64,000 bases of DNA, from assembly GCA_963277665.1 (NCBI GenBank), contig OY728165.1, forward strand, positions 1,756,866,772 to 1,756,930,771, written 5' to 3'. Positions 37,131 to 50,244 of the stretch are shown piece by piece. Below the pieces are notes generated by a model. The model was not told where the DNA came from. It did not search any database and saw nothing but the letters and a program-made list of their open reading frames with translations. Both the position numbers and the translations under genes were made by a program. The stretch's first letter is position 1, and every line of letters begins with the position of its first letter. Source of the DNA: Viscum album. Lineage: Eukaryota; Streptophyta; Magnoliopsida; Santalales; Viscaceae.

Positions 37131-37189
37131 TAATATTTATTCTTTGCTGATAAGAGAAATCTGGTCTCATCCCCTAGATGAACCATGTT

Positions 37190-37420
37190 CTTTACCTAAT
37201 ACAGTCAATCCATACATGGATGATACTAATACATACCAAGGATGACATCATAAGGCCTCGACGCTACTACCAAGAGATCCAACCGTAACTCTCGCCTCCA
37301 AGTGTTGAGTCACACTGTCGGCATCAGGGTGTGGTCACTGGGTCTCCTCCAGTAGGTATCTCAAAGGAAAGGGTCAAGTCAACAGTTTTTTAACCAGAAC
37401 CTCTTAGTAATAACAAAAAG
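37190..37420 (-). pseudogene. Protease C-terminal fragment of element H
   Basis: Read on the minus strand: VDLTLSFEIPTGGDP, then RELRLDLLVVASRPYDVILGM (YDVILGM at 37232-37252) and MDCIR. These fit the second half of the gypsy aspartic protease, where the family reads ...FDVILGMDWL...AxIDC. The N-terminal active-site part is not clearly readable (perhaps about 37470-37560). RT, RNase H and integrase core should follow; instead the reading passes into the integrase C-terminus. Confidence 0.78.
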
Positions 37421-37699
37421 AGTGGACAGGAATGTAAATGCCACAAAAAAGGAGTCTTTTATTACTGCAGCTCAACGTACGAAGACACAATGAATCTACA
37501 AACAAACATCAACAAAGATAGAAGAAACATGAACAAAAGTCTCCAGTTATGGAGCTAGTAACGCACCTATCCATTTGCTCCCAGAGATCCATGATCGTAG
37601 TCCTCAACTGCATGAAGCTGAGATATTCCATTTCCACCTGTTCCCTGCGGTCGGGGTGGACCTCCTGGTGGTGGTGGTGGAAACACCGAGAAGCGTCGT

Positions 37700-38732
37700 C
37701 CACCTCCAACTGTATAGCCAGCTCCCCTGCCACAGTCTCCTGCTCCTTGAGTTCCGCCTTGATCAATCCTCTGCCTCTACCTGAGAGGTCCTTTATTTAT
37801 CTGTTGATCATCTGTATGGTGGGTCGGACAGTCACGAGCCATGTGACCAAACCAGCCACATGAGTAACATTGTCTGCTCATGGTAAGTCGTTGTCCACCC
37901 TGAGTGCCTCACACAAATGATCTTGTGTCATGCGGTCGAACACCTATAGGTCTAGTCCTCTTGGACCTCTACGTCAACTGTCTACTTCCCGCTGTAGAAG
38001 ACACTAATGCATGCCAGCTAGTGGTGGGTCCTGCTGGTGGAGACTGCCGAGCAAGGAAACTCTCCACTAAGAGGGCTCGCTCCAACACCCATTTCTGCGT
38101 CGGGATGCTATGATAAACAATTGAATCTATGATCTCTCGCCTGATCCCCTACATAGAGGATCTATCCCCGAAGATGGGGTCTCATGCCATGTCCATGGAA
38201 TAGCGCGAGAGATCGGTAAATATCGCTGAGTACTGGGTGATCGTCATGCTTCCCTACCGTAGCTGTAGAGGCTACTAGATGCGCACCGCACAGAGGGTGG
38301 CTGGGACGAACTCTGAGTAGAAGAGGTTCTCAAGGTCCATCCATAGGAAAGACACTTTTCGTGCACTTGGAGTGTCATGCTCCACCATATACCTGCTACC
38401 GTGTGCAGCAGGCTCACTGTGAGGATCACTATGAGGTCCGCTGGTGTCCCTACTAACCTGAAAATTTGAACAACCGCCTCCAGCCATTCCTCGCCTGCCT
38501 GAGGGTCCATCTCCCCACGAATCCTAGGCGGTCTATTATTTTTAAACTCGTGTAGTGCACTGAGGAGGCATGAACTATCAGCGGCTGGGGCTGGTAGAAT
38601 CGGTGGCTTGGCGGGTAGAGGTACCGCCGGTGCCTCCGCTGTCAAAGGTCCCTGCACCGAGGCCTCGTCGCTCGGTGGGCTGTCGTCTCGCACAAAGCTC
38701 TGAACCCAAGATGGGTACTGTCGTGCGGCCAT
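37700..38732 (-). pseudogene. gag: Ty3/gypsy gag of element H
   Basis: The start is at 38732 (MAARQYPSWV). The gag core reads NNRPPRIRGEMDPQAGEEWL, then VVQIFRLVGTP and VAGIWWSMT. A frameshift near 38355 moves the reading to KVSFLWMDLENLFYSEFVPAT, then GSMTITQYSAIFTDLSRYS, GIRREI and ERALLVESFL, all standard gag landmarks in order. A complete zinc knuckle follows (37828-37869). Gag would package element RNA. The gene is split by the frameshift and several stops. It lies about 285 bases from the PBS, the expected place. Confidence 0.9.
37828..37869 (-). pseudogene. Intact CCHC zinc knuckle of H gag
   Basis: The minus strand reads CYSCGWFGHMARDC, a perfect C-X2-C-X4-H-X4-C nucleic-acid-binding knuckle with all four ligands kept, unlike the copia element's knuckle at 2703-2750. 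It lies in the degraded gag frame. Confidence 0.9.
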
Positions 38733-39003
38733 CTAGAAAAGATATCGGTGCACCACGATCAAAACAGTAAACCTGGTGAGCTGACACAACGTAATAAAAA
38801 AGAAATCATTTGAAACACACATGCAATCAATGTTTTCGTGCATTGAGTCCAAAATCAGAAGTCAAGGTCCTGGTGTACGGATACGTCAGCCACTGCACCA
38901 AAACTGGTCTCCCTGGACTGATAACCACACTCAATACCCTTAACACTATTGCTTCACATAAAATAAAGATCAGAATCTAGAGTTCTTCAGTAGAACCGAA
39001 CTC

Positions 39004-39014
39004 CTCTGATACCA
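39004..39014 (-). other. Primer-binding site of element H
   Basis: The minus strand reads TGGTATCAGAG, an exact match to the start of the initiator-Met tRNA site, three bases from the LTR end at 39018. It fixes orientation and the 5' LTR boundary. Confidence 0.93.
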
Positions 39015-39810
39015 ATTTGTCATCACCCGTCCTCGGAACCCATGCCGTGACTACCCCAAGCCCACCTCACATAGGCCAGGGGCTGGCGAGTAGCACCAAG
39101 GAATAAATCCCGATAAAAAGGGGAAGGAATTGTCTATGTAAAGTAATCAAACATGACAGAGTAAGCAAGAAGAAGTAAATACTAAGTAAAAACCGAGTAC
39201 AATACAATGTGTGGAAAATTATGTGGGCTAGAACACAATCCCAAACTGAAAGTAAAGTACAACTGTAAAGGAAGTACAACAACTGTAAGTAAAACTGCAA
39301 CGTCGATCCGTCACTAGAAGCCCCACTTGAAGGGTGGGTACAGATAGTCTCCATAGCTCCACGGGTCCAGCCGTCCACTCCGTGTATGTCCCTCCCAGTG
39401 GTCCACCTCCAGGTACAGACTCGCTCCACAAGCCTCAGCCATGATAAGCGTTGTCCGTCGTCTGCATCCAACACAAAGTAGTGCGGGCATAGCCCATGTG
39501 TGGGTGAGTATATGATACTCAGTAGGGACCCCGAGTCCACCAAAGGTCTCACAGACCTCACCAAGGAATGATAGAATCACGAAGTAACATTTGAGACTAC
39601 TTAGGTATATTCACATAAATATACCTATGTCATCAATCTCAGTTCGGCTCCAACATCTGATCCCAAGTTCGATCACGTCCACACAGGATAGCACAACCAA
39701 TCCACAAAATATTACACCACACAATCCACATGGGAAAGCATGTCAATCATATCGAACATAATGATTGAAAGTCAAGACTCAGCACAAACTAGGATTAAAA
39801 TCATGATGTC

Positions 39811-40285
39811 GAAACTATAGCTGCTGGGGAAAATCCTCCTCTATCAACCAAGTGCTTCCCATTAACCATGGACTACTGTAGTACTCCACCTATTGAGTAC
39901 TGTGGGACTGCTCCTTCAACCAAGTTCTTCCCACCATGGGTCTTCTGCTATAACCAAGCGCTCCCCCTGATATCCTCCAGAGGTAGTCCTTCTATTGAGT
40001 ATCATGGTCTGCTGCTACAACCAAACACTACTCCGCCGTGGGACTACCGCAACAACCAAGTGCTCCCCCAAATAGCCTTCAGAGGTACTCCTTCTGTTGA
40101 TTACCGTGGGTCTGCCGCTAAAACCAAGTGCTATTCTGCCGTGGGTCTGCCGCTACAACCAAGCACTCCCCCTCATAGCCTCCAGAGGTACCACTTCTAT
40201 AGAGTAATTCGGGTCTGCCGCTACAACCAAGCGCTCCTCCGCCGTGGGTCTACCGCTATATCCAAGCACTGCCCACTAGGATATC
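39811..40285 (-). repeat. Composite minisatellite in H 5' LTR
   Basis: Same array as in the 3' LTR, with GCTACAACCAAGCGCTC cores and alternating short and long spacers. The unit number and order are close to the other copy, so the array existed before insertion and has changed little since. Confidence 0.85.
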
Positions 40286-40949
40286 TGAAACACACCGACT
40301 CGATCGATCAGCAGTCATCCAGTCTCAGCTAGCTCTAGGTATTCATAATGATTGAATGTACCGTAGGTGTCACCGATGAACCCACGGAGGATTCCCGTAC
40401 GAAATTCATCGTCGTCGCAGCCAGCTCTAGGGTTTCCGCACACATCACGCTCATTCCGAGAGGGTCCACTCCACGAGCCAAGAGGTCGATACATCAATTG
40501 ACACGTAGTCTGGAGATAATGTATCCCTATGTTTCGTCTCATCAAAAGGAACACAACACGATAGACGACGCGTCAATCAGATGCCCAGTCTGAGTGTTAT
40601 TGGTTTTTTCGTCCCAGGGGCCTGGTTGGTTTTTAAGTAAAAACCAACCCGACCACACTCCAGCTGCATCCAAACCGTGAGTGGATTAAGACAAAAGGTC
40701 TGCCTCACTAAGAGGAATCCAACAAAGTCGATGACATGTCAATAAGACGTCCGGAGCTCAGGTTATAAGCGTTTCCACTCCGAGGGCCCGGTTGGTTTCG
40801 TGTTCAAACCAACCTGGTCGTACCCAAAGTTCTCCGAAACATTGAGTATAATATACTGAAACTACCGTCTCAATGCAAGGATCGTATTGCAACTGGCGGT
40901 GCATCGATCGGAGGTCTGTAGCCCAAGATATGGGAAAATGACTGGATGT

Positions 40950-41470
40950 GGTCTGAAAATGGGGGGTCTGGGCCCAGACCAACCCCCATGGGTCGGCCCG
41001 ACCCGGGTCGACCCGAACCAGGTCCGGGTCCGGCCCGTTAGGTCGCGGCCCGGCTCGAGGCGGCTCAACGCTAGCTGAGCGGGGTCGGCTCGGCGTTGGC
41101 CGAGCGGCCACGCAAAGGGGGTGCTTCCCCCTTTATTGGAGCAGCGGCCCCCGCGTGGGGGCCGCTCCTTGCCAGCGGACGCGGCCTGGTGTCACGTCAC
41201 CCTCGGTCCCGCGCAGCCGCGGGACCAGCTGCCTGGCACCACAGCATCAGTTGTGGCGGTCCTTCCCGGCAGCGCACCAGGTGTCGCTGCCTCCTTGCGG
41301 CCAACCAGTGTCAGCCATCACCTCTGGCCGCCGGCGCCGCCGTGCCGGTGTGGCGCGACAGCGGGGTCTTCAGCGGACCGTCAGACGCTCTTCGGTGGTC
41401 CGTTTTTCCTGCCGTCTTCTCCAACGGTCCTCTCTGGACTGGCTCTTCACTGTGAAGTTCCCATAACCCC
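40950..41470 (-). other. GC-rich, CpG-rich core of H 5' LTR
   Basis: Counterpart of 34990-35420, with GGGTCGG/CCGACCC runs and dense CG and CCGG. Long overlapping frames occur on the plus strand but do not correspond to the 3' LTR in reading sense and carry no motif. Confidence 0.7.
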
Positions 41471-42597
41471 CTTGCGGCCTACTTCGTCATCGCGAGTCGA
41501 TCTTCACACCAAGAAAAAAGAAACGGTGGGTTTAGACTTGTTCATTGGTCCGCACCCACCACATTAGCGGTTCAAACAATTCCCAACAATTAAACACATG
41601 TCGAGGATATAAATAACATATATTTAATTAAACCAAAACCCTTTACCTCAAGTCATTGATGAACAATGATCATTGTAGGAAAAGAACATCGTCAACGAAG
41701 TCTTCGTAAGCGTCGACAGCGTCCCAGAGAAGAGAATCGTCGGCGTCGCGATACAGGGCGTCGTGTCGTCGATTTCCGAGGATGGCATCTCTCACGGGCT
41801 GTAGAGAGGGAAGAAGATAGTACGATGAACTCCCCTTTGCGGTGACAGAGTTATTCGTCAAAGGTTCAATGTTCTTCACGTTCTTCGTTGAGGAAGAACT
41901 TCATGACTTAGAGCTTTCTCCCCCCCAATGCTTCTCGCACAACGCAACCACCTAATAAAATATGGGTTGCCTTATTTTACTATGCATGCCATCTATTTTT
42001 TGTAATTCAAAAACATATCACGATTTAATTATCAAGAGTTTTCCAATTAATGCGGAGTTTAAAATTTAATTAAATGTGAGAGTTGACTTGGCATTTTAAT
42101 AGGGGGTGCGGGTGAGTTACCATATTAAATGCACGTGGAAGGTAAAAGGAAATAAAGGGGTAGGGCTCGTGTGGGCCCCACCTCAGTAATATCCTACCTA
42201 GGATTTAGGGAATTAGTGTGTCCCACTCCAACCATAATCTTAGGGTTAATCTACCTTAAATAAAAATAAAATTTGGTAGCACAAATTTTTATTTTTATTC
42301 TTTAGTTAACCCCAAAATTTAATAACCTCACCCGAGAAAACGCAACTCCGGAAGAGGTGTTCATAAGCAATTACCAGTGATGCGATTCCATTGGTGCCCT
42401 CAGATTTTGATTCCGAGCACTTGTTCAGAAGATAGGAAAACTCGCTTGTTCTTTCACTGAATGTAACCGAGCCAAACTTCAGAATATGATTCCGGGCACA
42501 CCGGGCCTCGGAATCAGGTTCCGTCAGAAACTGCATTCTTGTAAAATTTACAAGAATATTAAGAAAAAAGTTTCCTTGAATTTTACGGGTCTTTAAA

Positions 42598-44400
42598 TTT
42601 AAATTTTATTCCATGAAACAATCATTAATTATTATTTGAGAATGTTTCAGTACGTAAAAAAGGTTGGGGTAGAGACATGATCAATTTGGAGTTAGTTTGA
42701 TGTGAAAATGGTCGAGAGTTAATGAACACAAATCTACATGGCAGGGTGTGATTATGGGATCATGGGTGTCAATAGTTACCAACAATTAGTGGAATAGTTA
42801 GTTTTATAAGTGATAAATACATTCATTGGAACAATATAATGATTTTAGTTTTCTAGATTATTCATATATACACATATTATAGTCTCTGATGACATGTCAT
42901 ATATGAATCCTAGTCTTTTTATCATCTTTTAATAATTTCCAAATGTCACATAAACTCCTTTTATATATCACCTTATGGTTTGGATTATATTCTTGTTATG
43001 GTTTATGTATCATCATAAATATCAATCATAATGTGAAACAATATACCATAAAATTTATAAATACCATGATATTTTAAATTATATATTTTCCTTTATAACC
43101 TATTGTGTTGAACAGATGGTTAGACACTCAAAAACATACCAATAAATATGTGCATCAAAATATAACTACAAAAATGATGAAAATAAACTATATAGAAAAA
43201 ATAGAAGAAAATTTAATTATGAAATATATATTTAAATAAAATACCATTTCATTATATTAACTCATTTATAAAATACAATTAGTATAGAAATACATAATAA
43301 TTAAACATTTTATATCTAAAAATATATTTTCAAAAACAAATTTCATTTCATATGCTATGAGGTTTATTATATTATGGAAAAATTATTCACTGAACATAAA
43401 TTATTGATAATATATATACAATAATATATATTAAAATTAATCTAATAATTATTACTATGAAAATTGTAAATTAATTTTATGCTTCGAAGATACAAGTTTT
43501 ATAATTGTTTTCAAGGAGTTCTGAACAATTATATTAATATTGATTTTTAGATTTTTTAAATTGAATCATATATAATGATTTAAATTTTTTTAAACAAAAT
43601 TTTCAAATTCTTTAATGCGATTTATATTATTTTTAGGAAATTTTTTTTGTTACTATGGTAAATATTGTTTGAGGCTGTAAAACTGTAATTTCTTAATGAC
43701 ATATACTTTTATAATATTTTGTATTTGTTTTAATTAATAACATATATGTCAAATAATACTATAATAAAATTTTTATACATATATAAATATAAATTAAAAC
43801 TAATTTAATTTTATATAAATGGTAAATATGATGACGAATAGTAACAGATTAAAATTACTTTTTTACAAAGAATTAATTTTTATCATGTTATTTCATATTA
43901 TGAAATAAAATTATACGAAATTTGTGCATTATTCAGATTTATCAATTTTTAATTTTTTAATAATTGTCAAACTACATTTTGTGAAATAAAATAATTCCAT
44001 GTTAATATAATAATCAAGATAAATAAGCATTAAAATGTATAATCTAATTTTGTTTGAATTTTTCTTAATAAATTTGAATCATAGAACATATAGAATTCAT
44101 TTTTTCAGTAAATTCATAACTACACATATAACAATATTTTCACCACATAACTCACCTTACTCTCATCCAATTACATTTTATCTCCATACCAAATATTCAT
44201 TACCAAATATTTTTCCATCATTTTCACATATAAAAGTATCTCAATTCAACTCATTTCAAAGAACACCCCTAGTTGAAATTATTTCTTAAATTCTAGAATT
44301 TTTTCCTCATTGAACCATGTCATACTTCCCAATGCATTTTGTCCAACAATATCTATGATAAGGCACCTATTTCCAATGATATTTATATGATAAAATGAAC
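42598..44400. other. AT-rich DNA right of element H, upstream part of LTR-like module I
   Basis: No coding is seen; the ORF at 44035-44289 has Asn/His/Ile/Ser-rich chance composition. By analogy with LTRs B and E the U3 region of module I should begin near 43.0-43.1 kb, but I cannot point to a clean TG start. The first part may be the continuation of the F LTR interrupted by element H. Confidence 0.35.
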
Positions 44401-44405
44401 CACTC

Positions 44406-44413
44406 TATATAAG
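44406..44413 (+). promoter_or_regulatory. TATA box of LTR-like module I
   Basis: TATATAAG within CACTCTATATAAGTATTACAC, followed about 180 bases later by the ~190-bp-family repeat core. This is the TATA-then-repeat order seen on the opposite strand in B and C. Confidence 0.42.
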
Positions 44414-44584
44414 TATTACACACATCATATTCATTTCTTATATATTCCACTTCCAAACATTTTTATAATAACATTAAAATAATTAAATAAAAATAATTCA
44501 TAAATATATATGTTATTATAATCAACATAAAACAACTGTTTATTATATTTCATGCAAAATGAAAAATAATAGAAGGTCTATACT

Positions 44585-44790
44585 TCATACATATGAACTA
44601 CCTCCTCTATGAATCTATTTATTCCGTGTTTCGATTGTAATTATGTAATTGATGAATAAATATATGATATACACTATTTTAATGAGTTTTAAAATAAAAC
44701 ATTAAAATTACCTTCAATCCCAATATATATTTTTTTAAAAACATTATATGAGAATAATTGCAGACTACTACCTCTATGAATGTTGTGTAT
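44585..44790 (+). repeat. Two repeat cores of the ~190-bp family in module I
   Basis: Cores at 44585-44613 and 44761-44785 read, on the minus strand, TTCATAGAGGAGGTAGTTCA and TTCATAGAGGTAGTAGTCTG. They match relic C unit 2 and relic A unit 3 but lie in the opposite orientation. Spacing is about 170 bases. A weaker possible core lies at 45705-45730. Confidence 0.5.
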
Positions 44791-47400
44791 TTGATTACTT
44801 TTCATCCTCAATTTCCTTATTTGTAAAAATATTTTATAATATAATTCTGCAACTTAATAAAATATAAAAAATTTCCACTTACATATAAAATAATAAAATT
44901 ATTTCAAAATCACCCCAAAATAATACTTATCCATTAACTATATCTTGTACATGTTTTGGTCAGTCTAACAACCAACAAGAATGATGAAAAAAATAATATC
45001 ATAGATTTATATGAGAAAATAAATTCTATTATTTTTATAAGTTATTAATAAATTTTTTTTAAAGTTTTTCAATTTTTATTTTATTTATTTAACTTTTTAA
45101 TAATATAATATTTTACTATATTTAATTACAAAAATAAGATGAAATTGATTCAATTTTTTAACAATATTAATAAAACACATATAGAGTAATATAGATGATT
45201 TATAAATCAACAGATATTTTCAATTATATTATATTTAATAATATATGAAATATTATATTGGTATAAATTAATGTATAAAAAATAGACCTCATCAAGACAA
45301 TATTAACCCATAAGGTTACTAACACCCAATAATAAAAATAAGATATAAAAAAGTGCATATCCATAATAAATTATTTTAAATTATTTCTATAATAGGTAAA
45401 TTATATTAATAAGGTTCCACAATAAAATATTATTATATTTCATTTTTTAATGGATTTGAGATATCAATCGACTAACAAGAGAAACAAGTTAAGGGGTTCT
45501 TTATCTGAAATACAAATCCCAGATATACATTTCTTATTATGCACCATGATATATTTTATTTAGTATCATTAATTATTATTAAATATATTTACTATATTTA
45601 TAAATCTAACGGGGTTTAATGACCTAAAAAATTTTATTTGTTATAATGCACCAAGATTCATAATATAACAAAGATTAATGTTTTTTGAACTACACTATTT
45701 TCATTGAGATATAATACCTCTTATGAATGTTATTTATTCTATGATTTTATTCTTTGTCAATAATATTTTTGTTTAACATATTTCATTTCCATATATTTTG
45801 GATAATGACTTTTTAATTGATATATTTTACATTTACCAAAATTCTTTCATAAAATTAATATCCTCATAGAGAGTAAATATCATCTTATTTAATGAATGAT
45901 TCCCCTCATTTTACATATATCATGTCTCTCTAATATTATAATATATAATTGGTAACAATATATTGTTTTATCTAGTTTTAAATCCATATTACCTTCATTA
46001 TATTTTATAAATGAGTATTTATTTCCATATTTAAAATTTCAATTTTAAAATTTGATATTTATAAAATATTAAAATGGATTTCAATCCTTTAAATAATAGA
46101 ATGTCATATCTTCCAAAGAATATTTATTATGATATATATTTATATATTAAAATACATATTATTGGCAAATAAATTCAAAATTAAATGTCTTATTTTGTTT
46201 TAACTTAACCATTTTAAAAATAACTTTTGATTGTGACCTTTAACATCTCATTTTATGATAATGTTTAAAATACTTTCTGTAATAATATTTTATGTTTTTT
46301 TTCTGTATAAAATAATATTTCTACGCTTCTTAATATTTTTTTAATATTAAATCATTGGATTATATAGTTTCTCAAATAAATTATTAATCTCCCAATTTTA
46401 TAAAATATTTACACAAATATATTCAATAAAATAAAGGAAATTATTAATTTCCAGATTAAATTTTCATAATTCCATAAAAAATGATTAATTGATTTATATG
46501 TGGGAACCCTATAATAATTACTCTAAAAATATCCTCTAATACCATGAATACATTCCTTAGAAATATTTTGTTATACCTTAGTGAAAAAATTAATTAATAT
46601 ACATGGTGAATAATTCTTTATATTCATTGTGATGGGAGAATTCTAATCTCAATATATGTTTTATTCATAATACCATGAATGAATACATTGTTAATGTTTT
46701 GTGATAACATAGTGAGATATAATTATTATATTGAGCATGCACCTTGATATCTCTCGAATTATTTTGTTATGAATTAATCTTTATAGATGATATGTTCATG
46801 ATTCCTTAGTTGAACACCATGGTTCTGTTTTATGATTCATTTTTAAAATCCCATGGTAATATTTTTATTATGATTATTTAGTAATGACCTATGGCAATAT
46901 TATTAACAGTGTACCATGTTTTCTCTCTATAGACACATTTAAAATTTATTCTTGATGGACATATATTGATGTTATGCCTCATGTAATTATCCTAATATTC
47001 TTATTTTCATATTATAATGTTATGTCCCAAGTTTTACCCATGATATGTTATAATTTAATAGATTTCAAACTATTGAGTATTTGAGATCACCAATTTAGCA
47101 AGAATAAATTTCCATTCATTTTGATGAAAAGTAATACTTATGATATATCTAGAATTGTATCAGTACTGGAGTAGTTATATAATATTTATTGAACATCATA
47201 TAGATTCTGCTATCTTTTATATAGTGTAAAAATGATCATTTATTGAAAAATAATATGATATTGTAAGTTATCAAATCTTCCTAATTCTCTAAAACCATAA
47301 AAGTAAAAGGTCATAGGAAATTTTTATAAAAAATATTTTCAATAAATTATGTAATTAAAATATAATCAATTCAAACAGTGTTTCAATTTTTATTATAGAC
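44791..47400. other. AT-rich sequence, nothing firm recognised
   Basis: Long degraded AT-rich stretch with no open frame of note, no RNA gene and no clear terminal motif. By position it would include the downstream part of the plus-strand LTR-like module I. Confidence 0.4.
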
Positions 47401-49509
47401 TGTTTTAATGAAGTTCATATATTTGTATGTCAGTTGGGGATAATTTTGGGGATGATAAGTTATGGTTTACCAACATTTAAAAGGTAAATTTTACCATTTT
47501 TATTATTTGAGGATATATTGAATATTTTGTGTATTAAAATAAGAAAAATTTACTAAAACCCCTCAGGATATATTTATGGTATTATTATTTGTATGGGGTA
47601 ACAACCCATATATTTATTAATGAAGAGATTGTGTCCTTATCCTAGATAATAAATATATTTCTAGATATTGGAAGGTTGATGTATATTTAGAAAAGGTTTA
47701 CCTAAGGTTAATGTTCATACCCTAACTCTAGTGTCCTAGGTTTAATGATTAATTTAATACATTTTCATTTCAATGATGATTTCTCATCCCAAAAGAATAA
47801 ATATATTAGTACCCTTGGTAAAATAAAGACCTACATGATTTCTGTATTACATTGTAGATATAAAAACACTGAAAAATGAAACATTATTTCATTCGTGATA
47901 TCATTTTTTCTATAAATCAGAATTTCCTAGGTAATCGAAAAAAATAAAGGGCGATCTCATATTCTCAGTAATTGTTACATATAGTGTAAATTATCTTGAA
48001 TAAATAAGTAATAATAAAGATATGAATGTAAATAACTGAAAATGAATAGAAATTAATCCATAACATTTATAATATGAATAATATATGAGGAATAAATGAT
48101 GATCAGATGATTAGATAAAAATCATCACATGAATCAAATTTATAAATAAATATCATAATTATTCAAATAATAACTTGGGAAGTAATAAGTACTTTAATCA
48201 TGATGGAAACTATAATTTTGACAAAAATAAATATTCCATGGACTCCTCATGAAAAGATGAATGACATATATTGTTATTAACTTAACCAAATATGCAAAAT
48301 TTATTGTCTTATGATACATACTAATTCATCGAGAGGCTATATAATTTTGGTCCCCACCCATCACATAGTAAGTCTAATGGATTCATCTTATGAATAAACA
48401 ATACATCTTAATCAATATTCCTTAAAAAACTGGAATAAAAAAGATAATAGATTCCATATTAATCTAATAAATAACCATATAGAAAATTATGGTGGATGTT
48501 ATCATTATTGTATATCATCACTAAATCATATGGCACAAAAAATGATTTTGATATAGAAATAAATAAATTACAAAATTAATGGAAATTTTCTTGATAAAAA
48601 TAACCTTTTCACTACGAAGTCACATATTTTAAATTATTATATAAATACTATATTATGAAAACCATATTCAATCAAATAAATATTTTGATGATTTTGAGAA
48701 ATATTCAAATTTATGTAAAATCATGATGAACTAAATTTTTATTAATTCCATGTAAAATAAAAAAAATCATTTCACCAATTCATTAAAAATTAATAATAAA
48801 ATCATTAAGAAAATTCAGAATTAATTAACATTAGTTTTATTTAAATAATTAATATTATGTAAAAAAATATTTAATAAATAATTATATAATATAATGAAAA
48901 ATAATTTCAAACATTTTAGGGAAAATATATATATTAAATGAAAATATTCCAGACTGATTTGATGGACATGTTTTCCATAAATAAGTTAGTTATGTATATT
49001 GAATACATAAGGAGAATATAATTAAAGTAAAAAATTATTTATAAAAATATCTATAGAGTAAAAATATTGTTTTTATATGATAGAATGATCATATAATTCC
49101 CCTAGTGGAGATTTAAACATTAATAATCTGTAATACAGATAAGAATAAGAAATAAACCAATACCTCATATATAAATTTCATCAAATTTGTTTTAACCAAC
49201 TATACAATAAATATATATTTATTTAGAAATAAATTAATGAAATATAAAAATATATTCAAATAAATTTATAATTTATATACAATCTTTTTTATATTGATTA
49301 TTAATAATACTGTATTAAAATCCATGATCCTGTTGACAACTACATAAATGTTCACGAATTTTTTGGATCAGTATTATTGATCCTTATATATTGATCCTGG
49401 ATAAAAAATCTATTAGTTGTAAATTATGATATAAATACATTATATATTTATCATAAATATTGTTATAATCATCCATAAAATATGGATTTTGAAAATTGAA
49501 TTACACCGT

Positions 49510-49920
49510 TCATAGAGATGGTTGGTCATAAGTATGCATTAATGATGTCTTCACTTTTCAACAAGCTAATCAAAAAAAAGTTAAATAATAAATATACACT
49601 ATATAATTACTATTATATCATATATGTTTGTCATATATATCTATTAAATATGCTATTATTACGATATAAATAAATGAGAAATGGGCAAAATCACATCATT
49701 TCATGGAGGTGGTAGTCCACACATATGAATGAGCGAAGATAATTTTTTGAAATATATTTTAAGTTTATATTGTAGATATATTATAATAATTAAAAATGAA
49801 AAATAATTTCATGAATACCATATAAATTCATTTTGTTCTATATATATAACAATCCATGCAATGTGGTGATTGATGACTAATTACACTGCCACATGGCGAC
49901 GATAAATCATACGTACAATT
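49510..49920 (-). repeat. Three ~185-bp repeat units in relic C
   Basis: Cores at about 49510, 49701 and 49890, spacings 191 and 189 bases. Unit 2 reads TTCATGGAGGTGGTAGTCCA, the cleanest version of the core. Units 1 and 3 are more decayed (GAGATGGTTGGTCATAAGTA; ACATGGCGACGATAAATCAT). Confidence 0.6.
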
Positions 49921-50236
49921 TAGTGAGGTTTTTTATTTTTTATGATGGAAAAGATATGATAAATTTTCATAATATAATTATAATAATATAATACTATGTT
50001 TTTTTAAATTTTATTAAAGATTGTAAAAAATTATGTTTATGTAGAATAGCTAATAAGTTTTAAAAAAGTTTATAAACATTATTACCTCGTATTTGAAAAA
50101 ACTCTTTTAAATCTCCATTTTTGAACTCTAGGGTTGGTGTGTTTCAATGGCCAAAATATATTTGAAATATCTAAATACTTTTATAGGAATTTAGGTCGGG
50201 ATTTTATGATATTAACTGTCATATTTATTGTGAATA

Positions 50237-50244
50237 ATTTATAG
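50237..50244 (-). promoter_or_regulatory. TATA box of relic C
   Basis: The minus strand reads CCTTCCTATAAATT, comparable to CTTCCTCTATAAAATG in relic B. It is about 320 bases from the nearest repeat core, as in B. Confidence 0.48.

Larger units (their letters stand above)
39018..42597 (-). mobile_element. 5' LTR of Tekay-type gypsy element H
   Basis: On the plus strand it opens TGTCATCACCCGTCCTCGG at 39018 and finishes ...TTTACGGGTCTTTAAA; length is about 3580 bases. It matches the 3' LTR throughout. The start has decayed from TGTAATGACCC. No convincing 5-bp target duplication is visible between 33053-33057 and 42598-42602. The GC block is somewhat longer here than in the 3' LTR. Confidence 0.92.

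Noticed and set aside
39868..40332. 154-codon plus-strand ORF with repeated NQALP/STPPI segments
   Set aside because: Translation of the LTR minisatellite on the strand opposite to the element.
33053..42602. Target-site duplication for element H
   Set aside because: Bases 33053-33057 (ATTGA) and 42598-42602 (TTTAA) do not match; either decayed or the right boundary is off by a few bases.
44035..44289. 84-codon plus-strand ORF
   Set aside because: Phe/Ile/Asn/His/Ser-rich reading of AT-rich DNA upstream of an LTR TATA box, no motif.
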